Shown here piece by piece: positions 25,307 through 34,011 of a stretch of 64,000 nt of DNA (positions are counted from its first letter, which is position 1; each line of letters starts with the position of its first letter). The DNA lies in assembly GCA_963735115.1 (NCBI GenBank), contig CAVTJR010000003.1, positions 62,001-126,000 on the forward strand. The letters are read 5' to 3'. Source of the stretch: JAKACA01 sp963735115 (GTDB lineage Bacteria; Actinomycetota; Acidimicrobiia; Acidimicrobiales; Bog-793). Under the pieces are notes generated by a model, which was given only the letters and a program-made list of their open reading frames with translations, did no database searches and was not told the origin of the DNA. The position numbers and the translations under genes are program-made.

Positions 25307-25321
25307 CGGCCGGGCGGGAAA

Positions 25322-25350
25322 GTTGGCACTCTCCGGCTGTGTGTGCCAAC
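25322..25350. promoter_or_regulatory. Second CIRCE-like inverted repeat before groES
   Basis: GTTGGCAC and GTGCCAAC form a perfect 8-bp inverted repeat with a 13-base spacer, 15 bases upstream of the CIRCE element. Its left arm continues as TTGGCACTC, identical to the left arm of the true CIRCE site. It may be an auxiliary HrcA site with altered spacing, or a hairpin that ends the tsaD transcript. Confidence 0.5.
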
Positions 25351-25364
25351 GACTTCTGCTACCA

Positions 25365-25391
25365 TTGGCACTCACGTAGTGAGAGTGCTAA
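25365..25391. promoter_or_regulatory. CIRCE operator for HrcA
   Basis: TTGGCACTC - nine bases - GAGTGCTAA, one mismatch from the consensus TTAGCACTC-N9-GAGTGCTAA. It lies 26 bases before the groES start. A possible -10 (TACCAT, 25360-25365) abuts its left arm, so bound HrcA would block transcription until heat shock. Confidence 0.9.
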
Positions 25392-25417
25392 TGGAGCCAG
25401 TAGGAGGCCCTGAGATC

Positions 25418-25711
25418 ATGAAGCTGCAGCCCCTGGACGACCGGATCGTCGTTCGGCCGAGCGAGTCCGAGGAGACCACCGCATCCGGTCTCGTCATTCC
25501 CGACACCGCCAAGGAGAAGCCCCAGCAGGGCGAAGTCCTGGCTGTGGGCCCAGGCCGGCGTGCCGACCAGACCGGTGAGATCATCCCGCTCGACGTCGTC
25601 GTCGGTGACAAGGTCGTGTACTCGAAGTACGGCGGCACCGAGATCACCATCGACGGTGAGGACCTGTTGATCCTCTCGAGCCGCGACGTGCTTGCGAAGG
25701 TAGGCGCCTGA
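25418..25711 (+). CDS. groES: Co-chaperonin GroES
   Basis: Lid of the chaperonin chamber. 97 residues from ATG 25418, preceded by TAGGAGG. KLQPLDDRIVVRPSESEETT, SGLVIPDTAKEKPQQGEVLA and VVYSKYGGTEITIDGEDLLIL are canonical, with the mobile loop TTASGLVIPD. Overlaps groEL by the shared TGATG. Confidence 0.96.
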   Translation: MKLQPLDDRIVVRPSESEETTASGLVIPDTAKEKPQQGEVLAVGPGRRADQTGEIIPLDVVVGDKVVYSKYGGTEITIDGEDLLILSSRDVLAKVGA

Positions 25712-27336
25712 TGTCGAAGATGCTCGTGTTCGACGAGGGGGCGCGCCGCCGCCTCGAGACGGGCGTGAACAAGCTCGCCGACGCCGTCAAGGTCACGCTC
25801 GGCCCGCGGGGACGCAATGTCGTCCTCGACAAGAAGTACGGGGCGCCGACGATCACCAATGACGGTGTGACGATCGCCCGTGAAGTAGAGCTGGAGGACC
25901 CGTTCGAGAACATGGGCGCCCAGCTCGTCAAGGAGGTGGCGACGAAGACGAACGACGTCGCCGGTGACGGGACGACCACCGCCACCGTCCTCGCCCAGGC
26001 GCTCGTGCGTGAGGGTCTGCGCAATGTCGCTGCCGGCGCCAACCCGATGTCGCTCAAGCGCGGCATCGAGCGGGCTGTGGCCGCCGCCGTCGAGTCCATC
26101 GCCTCCCAGGCCAAGGACATCGAGGGCCGCCACGAGATCGCCCAGGTGGCTGCTATCTCCGCCGCCGACGCCAGCATCGGCGAGGTCCTCGCCGAGGCCA
26201 TCGACAAGGTCGGCAAAGACGGCACGGTCACGGTCGAGGAGTCGAACACCTTCGGCCTCGAGCTCGAGTTCACCGAAGGCATGCAGTTCGACAAGGGCTA
26301 CCTGTCGCCCTACTTCGTGACCGACGCCGAGCGCCAGGAGGCGATCCTCGAGGACGCCTACCTCCTCGTCGTCAACTCGAAGGTGAGCTCCGTACACGAC
26401 CTCGTGCCCATCCTCGAGCGCGTCATGCAGAGCAACAAGCCGTTGCTCGTCGTCGCCGAGGATGTGGACGGCGAGGCGCTCGCCACCCTCGTCGTGAACC
26501 GCATCCGCGGGCTGTTCCAGTCGGTCGCCGTGAAGGCGCCCGGTTTCGGAGAGCGGCGCAAGGCCATGCTCGGCGACATCGCCGTCCTCACGGGCGCCAC
26601 GGTCGTCTCCGAGGAGGTCGGGCTCAAGCTCGAGAACACCACGCTCGACCAGCTCGGGCGGGCCCGCCGGATCGTTGTCACGAAAGACGACACGACCATC
26701 GTCGACGGCGCCGGCTCCGAGGAGGAAGTGAAGGGCCGCATCGCCCAGATCAAGCGGGAGATCGAGGACACCGACTCGGACTGGGACCGCGAGAAGCTGC
26801 AGGAGCGCCTCGCCAAGCTTTCCGGCGGCGTTGCCGTCGTGAAGGTCGGGGCGGCCACCGAGGTGGAGCTCAAGGAGAAGAAGCACCGCATCGAGGACGC
26901 CCTCTCGGCGACGCGGGCGGCCATCGAGGAGGGTGTCGTCGCAGGTGGCGGCACCGCCCTGCTGCGGGCCCGTTCGGCGGTGAGTGCGGCGGCCGAGAAG
27001 CTCGACGGCGACGAGGCCACCGGTGCCCGCATCGTGTACCGGGCGCTCGAGGAGCCGCTCAAGTGGATCGCCATCAACGCCGGCCTCGAAGGTGCCGTGC
27101 AGGTGCAAGAGGTCGAGCGCTCTGAGGGGTCGTCCGGCCTCAACGCCCTCACCGGGGTCGTCGAGGATCTCGTGAAGGCCGGGGTCATCGACCCTGCCAA
27201 GGTGACCCGGTCGGCTCTGCAGAACGCTGCATCCATCGCCGGGCTGCTGCTCACGACCGAGGCGATCGTGGCAGACAAGCCAGAGAAGAAGTCCGAGCCG
27301 GCCATGCCGCCCGGCGGTGGAATGGGGATGATGTAA
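25711..27336 (+). CDS. groEL: Chaperonin GroEL
   Basis: 541-residue 60-kDa chaperonin. NKLADAVKVTLGPRGRNVVL, YGAPTITNDGVTIAREVELE, NDVAGDGTTTATVLAQ (ATP site) and VVAGGGTALLRA are conserved. The end is PPGGGMGMM, the Gly-Met tail of canonical GroEL rather than the His-rich tail of actinobacterial GroEL1. Co-transcribed with groES under CIRCE control, and followed by a strong terminator. Confidence 0.97.
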   Translation: MSKMLVFDEGARRRLETGVNKLADAVKVTLGPRGRNVVLDKKYGAPTITNDGVTIAREVELEDPFENMGAQLVKEVATKTNDVAGDGTTTATVLAQALVREGLRNVAAGANPMSLKRGIERAVAAAVESIASQAKDIEGRHEIAQVAAISAADASIGEVLAEAIDKVGKDGTVTVEESNTFGLELEFTEGMQFDKGYLSPYFVTDAERQEAILEDAYLLVVNSKVSSVHDLVPILERVMQSNKPLLVVAEDVDGEALATLVVNRIRGLFQSVAVKAPGFGERRKAMLGDIAVLTGATVVSEEVGLKLENTTLDQLGRARRIVVTKDDTTIVDGAGSEEEVKGRIAQIKREIEDTDSDWDREKLQERLAKLSGGVAVVKVGAATEVELKEKKHRIEDALSATRAAIEEGVVAGGGTALLRARSAVSAAAEKLDGDEATGARIVYRALEEPLKWIAINAGLEGAVQVQEVERSEGSSGLNALTGVVEDLVKAGVIDPAKVTRSALQNAASIAGLLLTTEAIVADKPEKKSEPAMPPGGGMGMM

Positions 27337-27364
27337 GTCCTCCCGCCGCGACGTTGCAGTCCAG

Positions 27365-27396
27365 AAGGGGTCGGGCCTGTTGGCCCGGCCCCTTTT
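27365..27396 (+). terminator. Intrinsic terminator of groES-groEL
   Basis: AAGGGGTCGGGCC pairs with GGCCCGGCCCCTT (one G-T wobble) around a TGTT loop and ends in TTTT. It begins 28 bases after the groEL stop. Confidence 0.9.
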
Positions 27397-27509
27397 GTCG
27401 CCCCGGGCGGTGTGATCCCCTTCGGGCCCGCCGCTCTCGCCCCGACGAGGCGACCGTCGTTCGGCCGAGGGGCGTCCTTGGCGCCAAGGGCGAGATCGTG
27501 CGCCCCTAT

Positions 27510-27515
27510 TAGGCT
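27510..27515 (+). promoter_or_regulatory. -10 box TAGGCT before the Nudix gene
   Basis: Six bases before the ATG at 27522, with no ribosome binding site between. Identical hexamer to those before pcrA and icd. Confidence 0.5.
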
Positions 27516-27521
27516 CCTGGG

Positions 27522-28259
27522 ATGTCAGACGCCGAGCCGACGCCCGACGGCTCCGAGCTGTCCCGGCGGCGGTTCCGCCAGTTCATCCCCCGGCCGGGCT
27601 CAGCTGTGGTTGGTGGTCCCGCTCCGTGGTCGTCCATGGCCGCCGGCGATCGTCGCCCCATAACGCTCGAACGGGCAGTCGCAAGCCTTGGCAGCCTCCT
27701 GCTGCCCGCCGCTGTCGAGCCGGATCCACCGCCGCATGCCGCCGTGCTCGTTCCCCTCTTCGAGCGGGCAGGCGACACGGCCGCCGTCCTCATCAGGCGC
27801 GCGCTCTCCCTCATGAGCAACCCCGGCGACCTCGCCTTCCCCGGCGGTCGCCTTGAACCCGGCGAGCGAGCCGTTGACGCTGCACTGCGTGAGGCGGAGG
27901 AGGAGGTGCACCTGAGCCCCGGCTCGGTCTCGGTGCTCGGGCGTCTGGCCGTCGTGAACCGCTCCCGCCGGAGCGAGCGGGTCGTGCCCTACGTCGCCAC
28001 GATGGCGGCCGAGCCGTCGCTCCGGCCCGATCCGGGCGAGGTCGACGCCGTCCTCATCGTCTCTCTGTCTGATCTCGCTGCCGACGGGGTCTACTGGGAG
28101 GAGGAGTGGACCATCCCCGGCGAGGGCTCGCGCCGCCTCCCCTTCTTCGCTGACCAGGCCTGCCTCGGTGACGATGTCATCTGGGGCATGACGGCACTCG
28201 TCATCCGGGAGCTGCTCGTCGCCGTGCTGGCTTCGGGGCCGCACAGCGGGATTGCGTAG
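27522..28259 (+). CDS. Nudix hydrolase, CoA pyrophosphatase-like
   Basis: 245 residues. The Nudix box is GRLEPGERAVDAALREAEEE, preceded by VLIRRALSLMSNPGDLAFPG, which matches the extra motif of CoA diphosphatases (NudL/PCD1 type). Such enzymes cut CoA to 3',5'-ADP and phosphopantetheine. Substrate is inferred from that motif only. About 65 residues precede the domain. The gene stands alone between the groEL terminator and guaB3. Confidence 0.85.
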   Translation: MSDAEPTPDGSELSRRRFRQFIPRPGSAVVGGPAPWSSMAAGDRRPITLERAVASLGSLLLPAAVEPDPPPHAAVLVPLFERAGDTAAVLIRRALSLMSNPGDLAFPGGRLEPGERAVDAALREAEEEVHLSPGSVSVLGRLAVVNRSRRSERVVPYVATMAAEPSLRPDPGEVDAVLIVSLSDLAADGVYWEEEWTIPGEGSRRLPFFADQACLGDDVIWGMTALVIRELLVAVLASGPHSGIA

Positions 28260-28309
28260 TCTGTATCGCCGCCCGCGTGACTCCGTAGCGCCACCTGAGG
28301 GAGCCGACC

Positions 28310-29416
28310 ATGCCTGACATCGAGATCGGAAGCGGCAAATCCTCGCGCCGTGGCTACGCCTTGGGCGACGTCGCCATCGTCCCGTCGCGCCGCACGAGGG
28401 ATCCGGAGGACGTGGATCTGTCGTTCGTGCTCGATGGCTTCACGTTCCAGCTCCCCCTCGTGGCGGCGGCATCGGACGCCGTCGTCAGCCCGCGCAGTGC
28501 CGTCGAGATCGCTCGGCTCGGAGGCCTCGCTGTCCTCAACCTCGAAGGGCTCTGGACGCGTTACGAGGATCCGGAGGTCGTCCTCGACGAGATCGGCTCC
28601 CTGCCGGCGGCGGTGGCCACAGCCCGTTTGCAAGAGCTGTACGCCGAGCCGGTGCGGGAGGAGCTCATCAAGCAGCGGATCCGCCAGATCGGCGACAGTG
28701 GTGTCGTAACGTGCGCGGCGTTGTCGCCGCAACGGACGGTGCAATTCGCCAAGGCCGTCGTCGAGGCCGAGCTCGACCTGCTGGTCATCCAGGGGACGGT
28801 TGTCTCGGCGGAGCACGTCTCCCGGCGTCCCGAACCGCTCAATCTGAAGCGGTTCATCCGTGAGTACGACATCCCAGTGATCGTCGGAGGCTGTGCCTCC
28901 TACCCGGCCGCCCTGCATCTCATGCGCACCGGCGCCGTCGCCGTCCTCGTCGGCGTGGGCACGGGCTCGGCGAGCACGACCTGGGACGTCCTCGGACTCG
29001 GGGCACCGCACGCGACGGCGATCGCCGACGCCGCCGGCGCCCGCAGCCGCCATCTCGAGGAGACCGGCGTGTACGTCCACGTCATCGCCGACGGTGGCAT
29101 GTCGACGGGGGGCGACATCGCCAAGGCGATCGCCTGCGGAGCTGACGCCGTCATGATCGGCGCCCCCCTGGCTGCGGCGGAGGAGGCTCCCGGACGGCGC
29201 CGCTACTGGGAGATGGCGGCTGCCCACCCGAGCCTTCCCCGCGGCTCACTCGTCGAGGCGCCCCTGCGCGGCACCTTGGCAGAGGTGCTCTGCGGGCCCG
29301 CCCACGACAGCGATGGCGCCGTCAACCTCTTCGGAGCCCTGCGAGCGGCCATGGCGATGTGCGGCTACGCCTCCGTGAAGGAGATGCACAAGGCCGACGT
29401 CACCGTCGCCGGCTGA
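28310..29416 (+). CDS. guaB3: IMP dehydrogenase-related protein GuaB3
   Basis: 368 residues without CBS domains, the size of the actinobacterial GuaB3 family. GYALGDVAIVPSRRTRDPED and the TIM-barrel segments PLVAAASDAVVSP and VIADGGMSTGGDIAKAIACG are clear. The IMPDH active-site loop, normally GxGxGS-x-CTT, reads GVGTGSASTT: the catalytic Cys is Ala, so it is probably not a standard IMP dehydrogenase. Its true activity is not known to me. TGAGGGAG before the ATG is a ribosome binding site; TAGTCT at 28257 may be the -10. Confidence 0.85.
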   Translation: MPDIEIGSGKSSRRGYALGDVAIVPSRRTRDPEDVDLSFVLDGFTFQLPLVAAASDAVVSPRSAVEIARLGGLAVLNLEGLWTRYEDPEVVLDEIGSLPAAVATARLQELYAEPVREELIKQRIRQIGDSGVVTCAALSPQRTVQFAKAVVEAELDLLVIQGTVVSAEHVSRRPEPLNLKRFIREYDIPVIVGGCASYPAALHLMRTGAVAVLVGVGTGSASTTWDVLGLGAPHATAIADAAGARSRHLEETGVYVHVIADGGMSTGGDIAKAIACGADAVMIGAPLAAAEEAPGRRRYWEMAAAHPSLPRGSLVEAPLRGTLAEVLCGPAHDSDGAVNLFGALRAAMAMCGYASVKEMHKADVTVAG

Positions 29417-29470
29417 CAAGGAAGCTCGGGTCTGTCCCCACCATTGGCGGAGAACGCCAGCGCCAGCCTT

Positions 29471-29476
29471 TAGGCT
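29471..29476 (+). promoter_or_regulatory. -10 box TAGGCT before pcrA
   Basis: Seven bases before ATG 29484, which selects that start over the adjacent GTG 29481. Confidence 0.5.
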
Positions 29477-29483
29477 CGAAGTG

Positions 29484-31883
29484 ATGCCCGGGCTGGAGAA
29501 TGAGTGGGACCTGTTCGGGGACTTTCAGGCCCTGCCTGGCTTGACCGGCGGTCGAGTGGCCTCCGGCGAGAGCGGAGCCGGCCGGGAGCCGTCCCTGCTC
29601 GACGAGGAGACCCTCCTCGGCGACCTGAACCCGGTGCAGCTCGAAGCCGTCCTGCACGAGGAGGGACCGCTCGTCATCGTGGCCGGCGCCGGCTCGGGCA
29701 AGACGCGGGTGCTCACGCGGCGGATCGCATCCCTCGTCGCCCGCGGGGTCCCGCCGTGGCGCATCCTGGCCATCACCTTCACGAACAAGGCAGCCGATGA
29801 GATGCGCCGCCGCGTCGTCGAGCTCGTGGGCGAGGACGCCGACCGCATGTGGGTGTCGACGTTCCACTCAGCCTGCGTCCGCATCCTTCGGCGCAACGCC
29901 GACCGCATCGGCTTCCGCTCCAACTTCACGATCTACGACGACGCCGATTCGCGGCGCTTGATCGAGCACATCCTCGGAGATCTCGGTGTGGACCAGAAAC
30001 GGTTCCCTCCTCGCGCCGTGGCCGCCGCCATCAGTCAAGCCAAGTCCGAGCTGCTGGACGTGGAGGGCTACGACCGCCGGGCGACGACCCTGTACGAGCG
30101 GCGCATCGCCGACACCTACGCCGAGTACGAGCGTCGCCTGCTGGAAGCCAACGCCATGGACTTCGACGACCTGCTCGTGCGCGTCGTGCGGCTGTTCCGC
30201 GAGCACCCCGACGTTCTCGAGGGCTACCAGGAGCGCTTCTTGCACCTGCTCGTCGACGAGTTTCAGGACACGAACCCAGCACAGAACGAGATCGTCAGCC
30301 TGCTGGCGCGGGCGTCTCGCAACGTCTGTGTCGTCGGGGACACCGATCAGAGCATCTACCGCTTTCGGGGCGCCGAGATGCGCAACCTCCTCGACTTCGA
30401 GCGGGCGTTCCCCGATGCCCGCGTGCTCCTCCTCGAGCAGAACTACCGCTCGACGCAGACCATCCTGAACGCCGCCAATGCCGTCATCGCCAACAACCTC
30501 GTGCGCCAGCCGAAGCATCTCTGGAGCGCTCTCGGCGAAGGCGACAAGATCAAGCGCTACCGCGCCAGCGACGGCGACGACGAAGCCTCCTTCGTGGCCA
30601 ATGAGATCTACTCGCTCGCGAACGAGCAGGGCGTCGGCTTCGGCGACATCGCCGTCTTCTACCGGACCAATGCCCAGTCGCGGGCGCTCGAAGCCGGCCT
30701 CATGGAGCGCGGCGTGCCCTACCAAGTGATCGGCGGAACGCGTTTCTACGACCGCCGCGAGGTCCGCGACTCGCTCGCCTACCTGCGGCTCGTCCTGAAC
30801 CCGGGCGACGAGGTGTCGCTCCGGCGCATCCTCAACGTGCCCCGGCGCGGCATCGGCGACACGACGCTCTCCCGCCTCGTGGCGTTTTCTCGCGAACGGC
30901 AGATCAGCTTCAACGAAGCCCTCCGCCGGGCGGAGGAGGCCGGTACGGCAGGCAAGGCCGTCGCGGGCATCCGCTCGTTCCTCGAAACGATCGACGAGCT
31001 CTCGGGCGAGGAGGCCGCCGCCCGCCCCCCGGCGGACGTGCTCGGGGACGTCCTCGATCGGATGGGCTATCTGGACATGCTCGAAGCCGAAGCAAAGAGC
31101 GGCGGATCGAAGGCGCTCGAAGCGGAAGGTCGCCTGGAGAACCTGTCGGAGCTCCTCTCGGTGGCGTCGGGCTTCGAGACCTTGGAGGGGTTTCTCGAAT
31201 CCGTCTCGCTCGTGTCGGCAGCCGACGAGCAGAGCGAGGGGCCGGCCGTGTCGCTCATGACCTTGCACGGGGCGAAGGGCCTGGAATTCCGGGTCGTGTT
31301 CCTCACCGGGCTCGAAGAAGGCGTGTTCCCCCTCAACCAGACCCTCGCCGAGCCGGACGAGCTCGAAGAAGAGCGCCGGTTGTGCTACGTCGGCATCACC
31401 CGCGCCCGCGAGCAGTTGTACGTGACCCACACCTGGCGGCGGCTCCTCTACGGGTCGTACCAGGAGAGCCTGCCGAGTCGATTCTTGAAGGAGATGCCTG
31501 AGGAGCTGATCGAGGACGTCGGCGGCGGCCTCGTCCTCGGCCGCGGGCGCTTCGGAGCCGCCTCGAGCTCGTGGGGAGAGCGCTATCGCCAGCGCTACGC
31601 CGCCGGCCGCTTCGAGGGTGCCCAGGTCGCGAGCGGGTCGAGCCGCCAGCTGGCCGGCAAGGAGCGAGTGGCGGCGCTCACCACGAGCGGAGCACCGCTC
31701 GCATCGACGGGAGCGGAGACCCTCGGTCTCGTCCCCGGGGAGGCCGTCACCCATCCCCGCTTCGGTTCCGGGGTCGTCACCCACGTCGAGGGCGAGGGGC
31801 AAGACGCCAGGGCGGAGGTGCGGTTCGTCGAGGGGCGCGTCCGCCGGTTCATCCTTCACCTCACGCCCTTGAGCCGGGTATGA
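29484..31883 (+). CDS. pcrA: ATP-dependent DNA helicase PcrA/UvrD
   Basis: 3'-5' superfamily 1 helicase for repair and replication-fork clearance. 799 residues. Motifs in order: I VAGAGSGKTRVLTRRI, Ia ITFTNKAADEMRRRV, II LVDEFQDTNPAQNE, III VVGDTDQSIYRFRGAE, IV LEQNYRST, V LMTLHGAKGLEFRVVF and VI RRLCYVGITRAREQLY. The first 45 residues are unconserved, typical of actinobacterial UvrD1. The C-terminal domain (AVTHPRFGSGVVTHVEGEGQ) is the small Tudor-like fold that binds RNA polymerase in other PcrA proteins. Confidence 0.95.
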   Translation: MPGLENEWDLFGDFQALPGLTGGRVASGESGAGREPSLLDEETLLGDLNPVQLEAVLHEEGPLVIVAGAGSGKTRVLTRRIASLVARGVPPWRILAITFTNKAADEMRRRVVELVGEDADRMWVSTFHSACVRILRRNADRIGFRSNFTIYDDADSRRLIEHILGDLGVDQKRFPPRAVAAAISQAKSELLDVEGYDRRATTLYERRIADTYAEYERRLLEANAMDFDDLLVRVVRLFREHPDVLEGYQERFLHLLVDEFQDTNPAQNEIVSLLARASRNVCVVGDTDQSIYRFRGAEMRNLLDFERAFPDARVLLLEQNYRSTQTILNAANAVIANNLVRQPKHLWSALGEGDKIKRYRASDGDDEASFVANEIYSLANEQGVGFGDIAVFYRTNAQSRALEAGLMERGVPYQVIGGTRFYDRREVRDSLAYLRLVLNPGDEVSLRRILNVPRRGIGDTTLSRLVAFSRERQISFNEALRRAEEAGTAGKAVAGIRSFLETIDELSGEEAAARPPADVLGDVLDRMGYLDMLEAEAKSGGSKALEAEGRLENLSELLSVASGFETLEGFLESVSLVSAADEQSEGPAVSLMTLHGAKGLEFRVVFLTGLEEGVFPLNQTLAEPDELEEERRLCYVGITRAREQLYVTHTWRRLLYGSYQESLPSRFLKEMPEELIEDVGGGLVLGRGRFGAASSSWGERYRQRYAAGRFEGAQVASGSSRQLAGKERVAALTTSGAPLASTGAETLGLVPGEAVTHPRFGSGVVTHVEGEGQDARAEVRFVEGRVRRFILHLTPLSRV

Positions 31884-31892
31884 GGGCTCGGC

Positions 31893-33446
31893 TCAGGGCG
31901 TGAGAGGGCTGTTGTTCAAGTAAATCTGGTAGGTGGAGTTCCGAACCAGCGAGAAGTGGCTGGCGAAGAAACGTCTCAGCTGCGGGGACGACAGCAGGCT
32001 GGGCTGTCCAGGGCCGAGCACCACGTAACGAGCCCCCGACACGAGTTGCTCCCACTGGGCGTTGATGGCCGACGTTGATCCGGCCACTCTCTCGATCCCG
32101 TCCGGGTCGACGACGTACGGGCAACTGGCGGGCAGGGCGGCGAAGCGATCGGCCAGAACGAGCGCCTCCGGGTTGTTGGAGAGCACGCACGCCCCCTTCG
32201 GCACGACCGAGTCGATGGCGGCGCTGGGGTTCGTCTCGTTCTGGAGGAAGTAGGAGCGCCAGAAGTCGGTCTCCTTCGGTGCGGCCACCGACACGACGGC
32301 CACCATCGCCGCCACGCACAGGATCGTCAGTCCGGCGGCGGCCGTCGAGCTCACCTGACCGCTGCCGACGCCGAGGGAGGACGTCACCGCCACGAGGCCA
32401 CCGACCGAGTTGCCGACGACGATGGCGCCGAAGCCGGCCACGAAATACGTGTAGGCGAGCGGAAGCTGGTGCGGCAGGAGGCCGATGGCGGCGAGCCCGA
32501 CCACGGTGGCCAGCAGTGCCCAGTCGAGTGTGCTGGCGGTCGAGGCGCGGGCGAGCGCCGCGATGACGATGACGATCACGATGACGGCGCCGATGCCGAC
32601 GGCGAGGCCGTCAGGGCTCGAGATCCCGAGCGTCGATCCCAGCCCGAGGATCTCGGCGATCCTGCTGCTCAACCCCGGCGAGACGGCGGCAGCTGGCCCA
32701 CGACCGAGCTCGGCCCCCACGACGTCACGGACGAAGGCGCTCGGCGAGGCGAGCACGAAGGTGATGCAAGGGACGACGATTCCGAGCAGCAGGCCCCCGA
32801 GGAGCCGGCCGAGCGCTTGACGCCAGTTGATCGCAGCGCAGACGACGAGGACGATCGCCGGGATGATGGCCCACGGTTTGATGGCGATGGCGAAGCCGAT
32901 GAGGGCGCCCGCCAACACCAGCCGCCCTCCATCTGCCAGCCGGCCTTGCACGAACGCCGCCTGGAAGGCGAGCAGGCAGAACAGCAGCACATAGGGCTCG
33001 AGCGTCACGGTGGAGGTGGCGTAGAAGGCGTTCGGGAACGCCGCGAAGAGGACGCCGGCGATGAACGTGCTGGAGATCCCGTGGAACCTGGCGGTGAAGG
33101 CGACGAGGAAGATGTCGATCACCGAGACGGCGGCCGTGAGGCCACGGGCGGCGTCGAGCCCCGCCGAGCCGTTCGAATGGGCGATCCAGGCGAAGGGCAG
33201 CAGGAGGATGCTCATTCCCGGAGGCTGCGTGAGGACGAAGTTGTCGTAGGGGAGCTGGCCCTTCGACAGCGCCACGGAGGAGGCGAAATTGACGCTTCCC
33301 GGTGCCAGGCCCACTCCGCCGAGAACGCCGTGCAGCGTCAACTCGTGGATGATGAGGAAGATCCCGAGGACCGTCGGCATGAGAGCGAGGAAGCCCGCCA
33401 CGTGCGGACTCGCCCACCACACCCCGGTTTCTGATCGTCGGCGCAC
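31893..33446 (-). CDS. Polytopic membrane protein, GT-C glycosyltransferase-like
   Basis: About 517 residues with roughly ten membrane segments and a soluble C-terminal domain of about 120 residues. LPYDNFVLTQPPGMSILLLP resembles the acidic first loop of GT-C (ArnT/PMT-like) enzymes that use polyprenyl-phosphate sugars. The specific family is not recognised. GTG 33446 is chosen because TACGAT lies eight bases upstream and because longer starts would run into the divergent gene at 33549. It converges on pcrA with only nine bases between the stops. Confidence 0.65.
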   Translation of the reverse strand: MRRRSETGVWWASPHVAGFLALMPTVLGIFLIIHELTLHGVLGGVGLAPGSVNFASSVALSKGQLPYDNFVLTQPPGMSILLLPFAWIAHSNGSAGLDAARGLTAAVSVIDIFLVAFTARFHGISSTFIAGVLFAAFPNAFYATSTVTLEPYVLLFCLLAFQAAFVQGRLADGGRLVLAGALIGFAIAIKPWAIIPAIVLVVCAAINWRQALGRLLGGLLLGIVVPCITFVLASPSAFVRDVVGAELGRGPAAAVSPGLSSRIAEILGLGSTLGISSPDGLAVGIGAVIVIVIVIAALARASTASTLDWALLATVVGLAAIGLLPHQLPLAYTYFVAGFGAIVVGNSVGGLVAVTSSLGVGSGQVSSTAAAGLTILCVAAMVAVVSVAAPKETDFWRSYFLQNETNPSAAIDSVVPKGACVLSNNPEALVLADRFAALPASCPYVVDPDGIERVAGSTSAINAQWEQLVSGARYVVLGPGQPSLLSSPQLRRFFASHFSLVRNSTYQIYLNNSPLTP

Positions 33447-33454
33447 TGCCCGGG

Positions 33455-33460
33455 ATCGTA
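33455..33460 (-). promoter_or_regulatory. -10 box TACGAT before the GT-C-like gene
   Basis: Read on the minus strand; eight bases before GTG 33446. It supports that start over longer open reading frame starts. Confidence 0.35.
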
Positions 33461-33533
33461 GTTGTCCCTGGCCGGAAAGGCCGGGATGCCGGCCGGGAGG
33501 TCGGCGGGGATGCCGGGTCGGCACCTTCATGGG

Positions 33534-33539
33534 TAGCAT
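33534..33539 (+). promoter_or_regulatory. -10 box TAGCAT before the B12-binding gene
   Basis: Nine bases before ATG 33549, in the 102-base divergent region. No ribosome binding site is evident. Confidence 0.35.
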
Positions 33540-33548
33540 CGGCCGAGC

Positions 33549-33971
33549 ATGGAACGCCGATACCGCGTCGTCGTCGCGAAACCCGGCCTCGACGGCCACG
33601 ATCGGGGCGCCAAGGTGATCGCCCGCGCGCTGCGCGACGCCGGCTTCGAGGTGATCTACACCGGCCTGCACCAGACCCCCGAGCAGGTGGTGCAAGCCGT
33701 CGTGCAGGAGGACGCCGACGCCGTCGGCCTGTCGCTGTTGTCCGGCGCCCACCTGACGCTCGTGCCGAAGGTCGTCGAGGGCCTGCGCCGGGAAGGCCTC
33801 GAGGACGTGCTCGTCGTGTGCGGCGGCATCATCCCTGACAAGGACATACCGGTGCTGAAGGAAGCGGGTGTGTCCGAGGTCTTCACGCCGGGGGCACCGC
33901 TGCCGGAGATCGCCCGCTGGCTCGAGGCTGCGCTCGATGCCCGCGAGGGCGACTCAGCCGCGAGCAACTGA
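33549..33971 (+). CDS. Cobalamin-binding subunit of methylmalonyl-CoA mutase type
   Basis: 140 residues: a free-standing B12-binding domain. VVVAKPGLDGHDRGAKVIA contains the DxHxxG motif whose His ligates cobalt. LSLLSGAH is the SxL element and LVVCGGIIPDKDI the GG element. In two-part mutases this small subunit pairs with a separate catalytic subunit, which is not in the window. Neighbours sucC and sucD use succinyl-CoA, the product of methylmalonyl-CoA mutase; that link is contextual. Other acyl-CoA mutases cannot be excluded. Confidence 0.85.
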   Translation: MERRYRVVVAKPGLDGHDRGAKVIARALRDAGFEVIYTGLHQTPEQVVQAVVQEDADAVGLSLLSGAHLTLVPKVVEGLRREGLEDVLVVCGGIIPDKDIPVLKEAGVSEVFTPGAPLPEIARWLEAALDAREGDSAASN

Positions 33972-34011
33972 CGATCGAGCTGACGAACGAGGAGACGGAG
34001 GGACCACCCGG

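Noticed and set aside
29868..31859. 663-residue minus-strand open frame opposite pcrA
   Set aside because: All helicase motifs are on the plus strand; the reverse frame is a codon-bias shadow.
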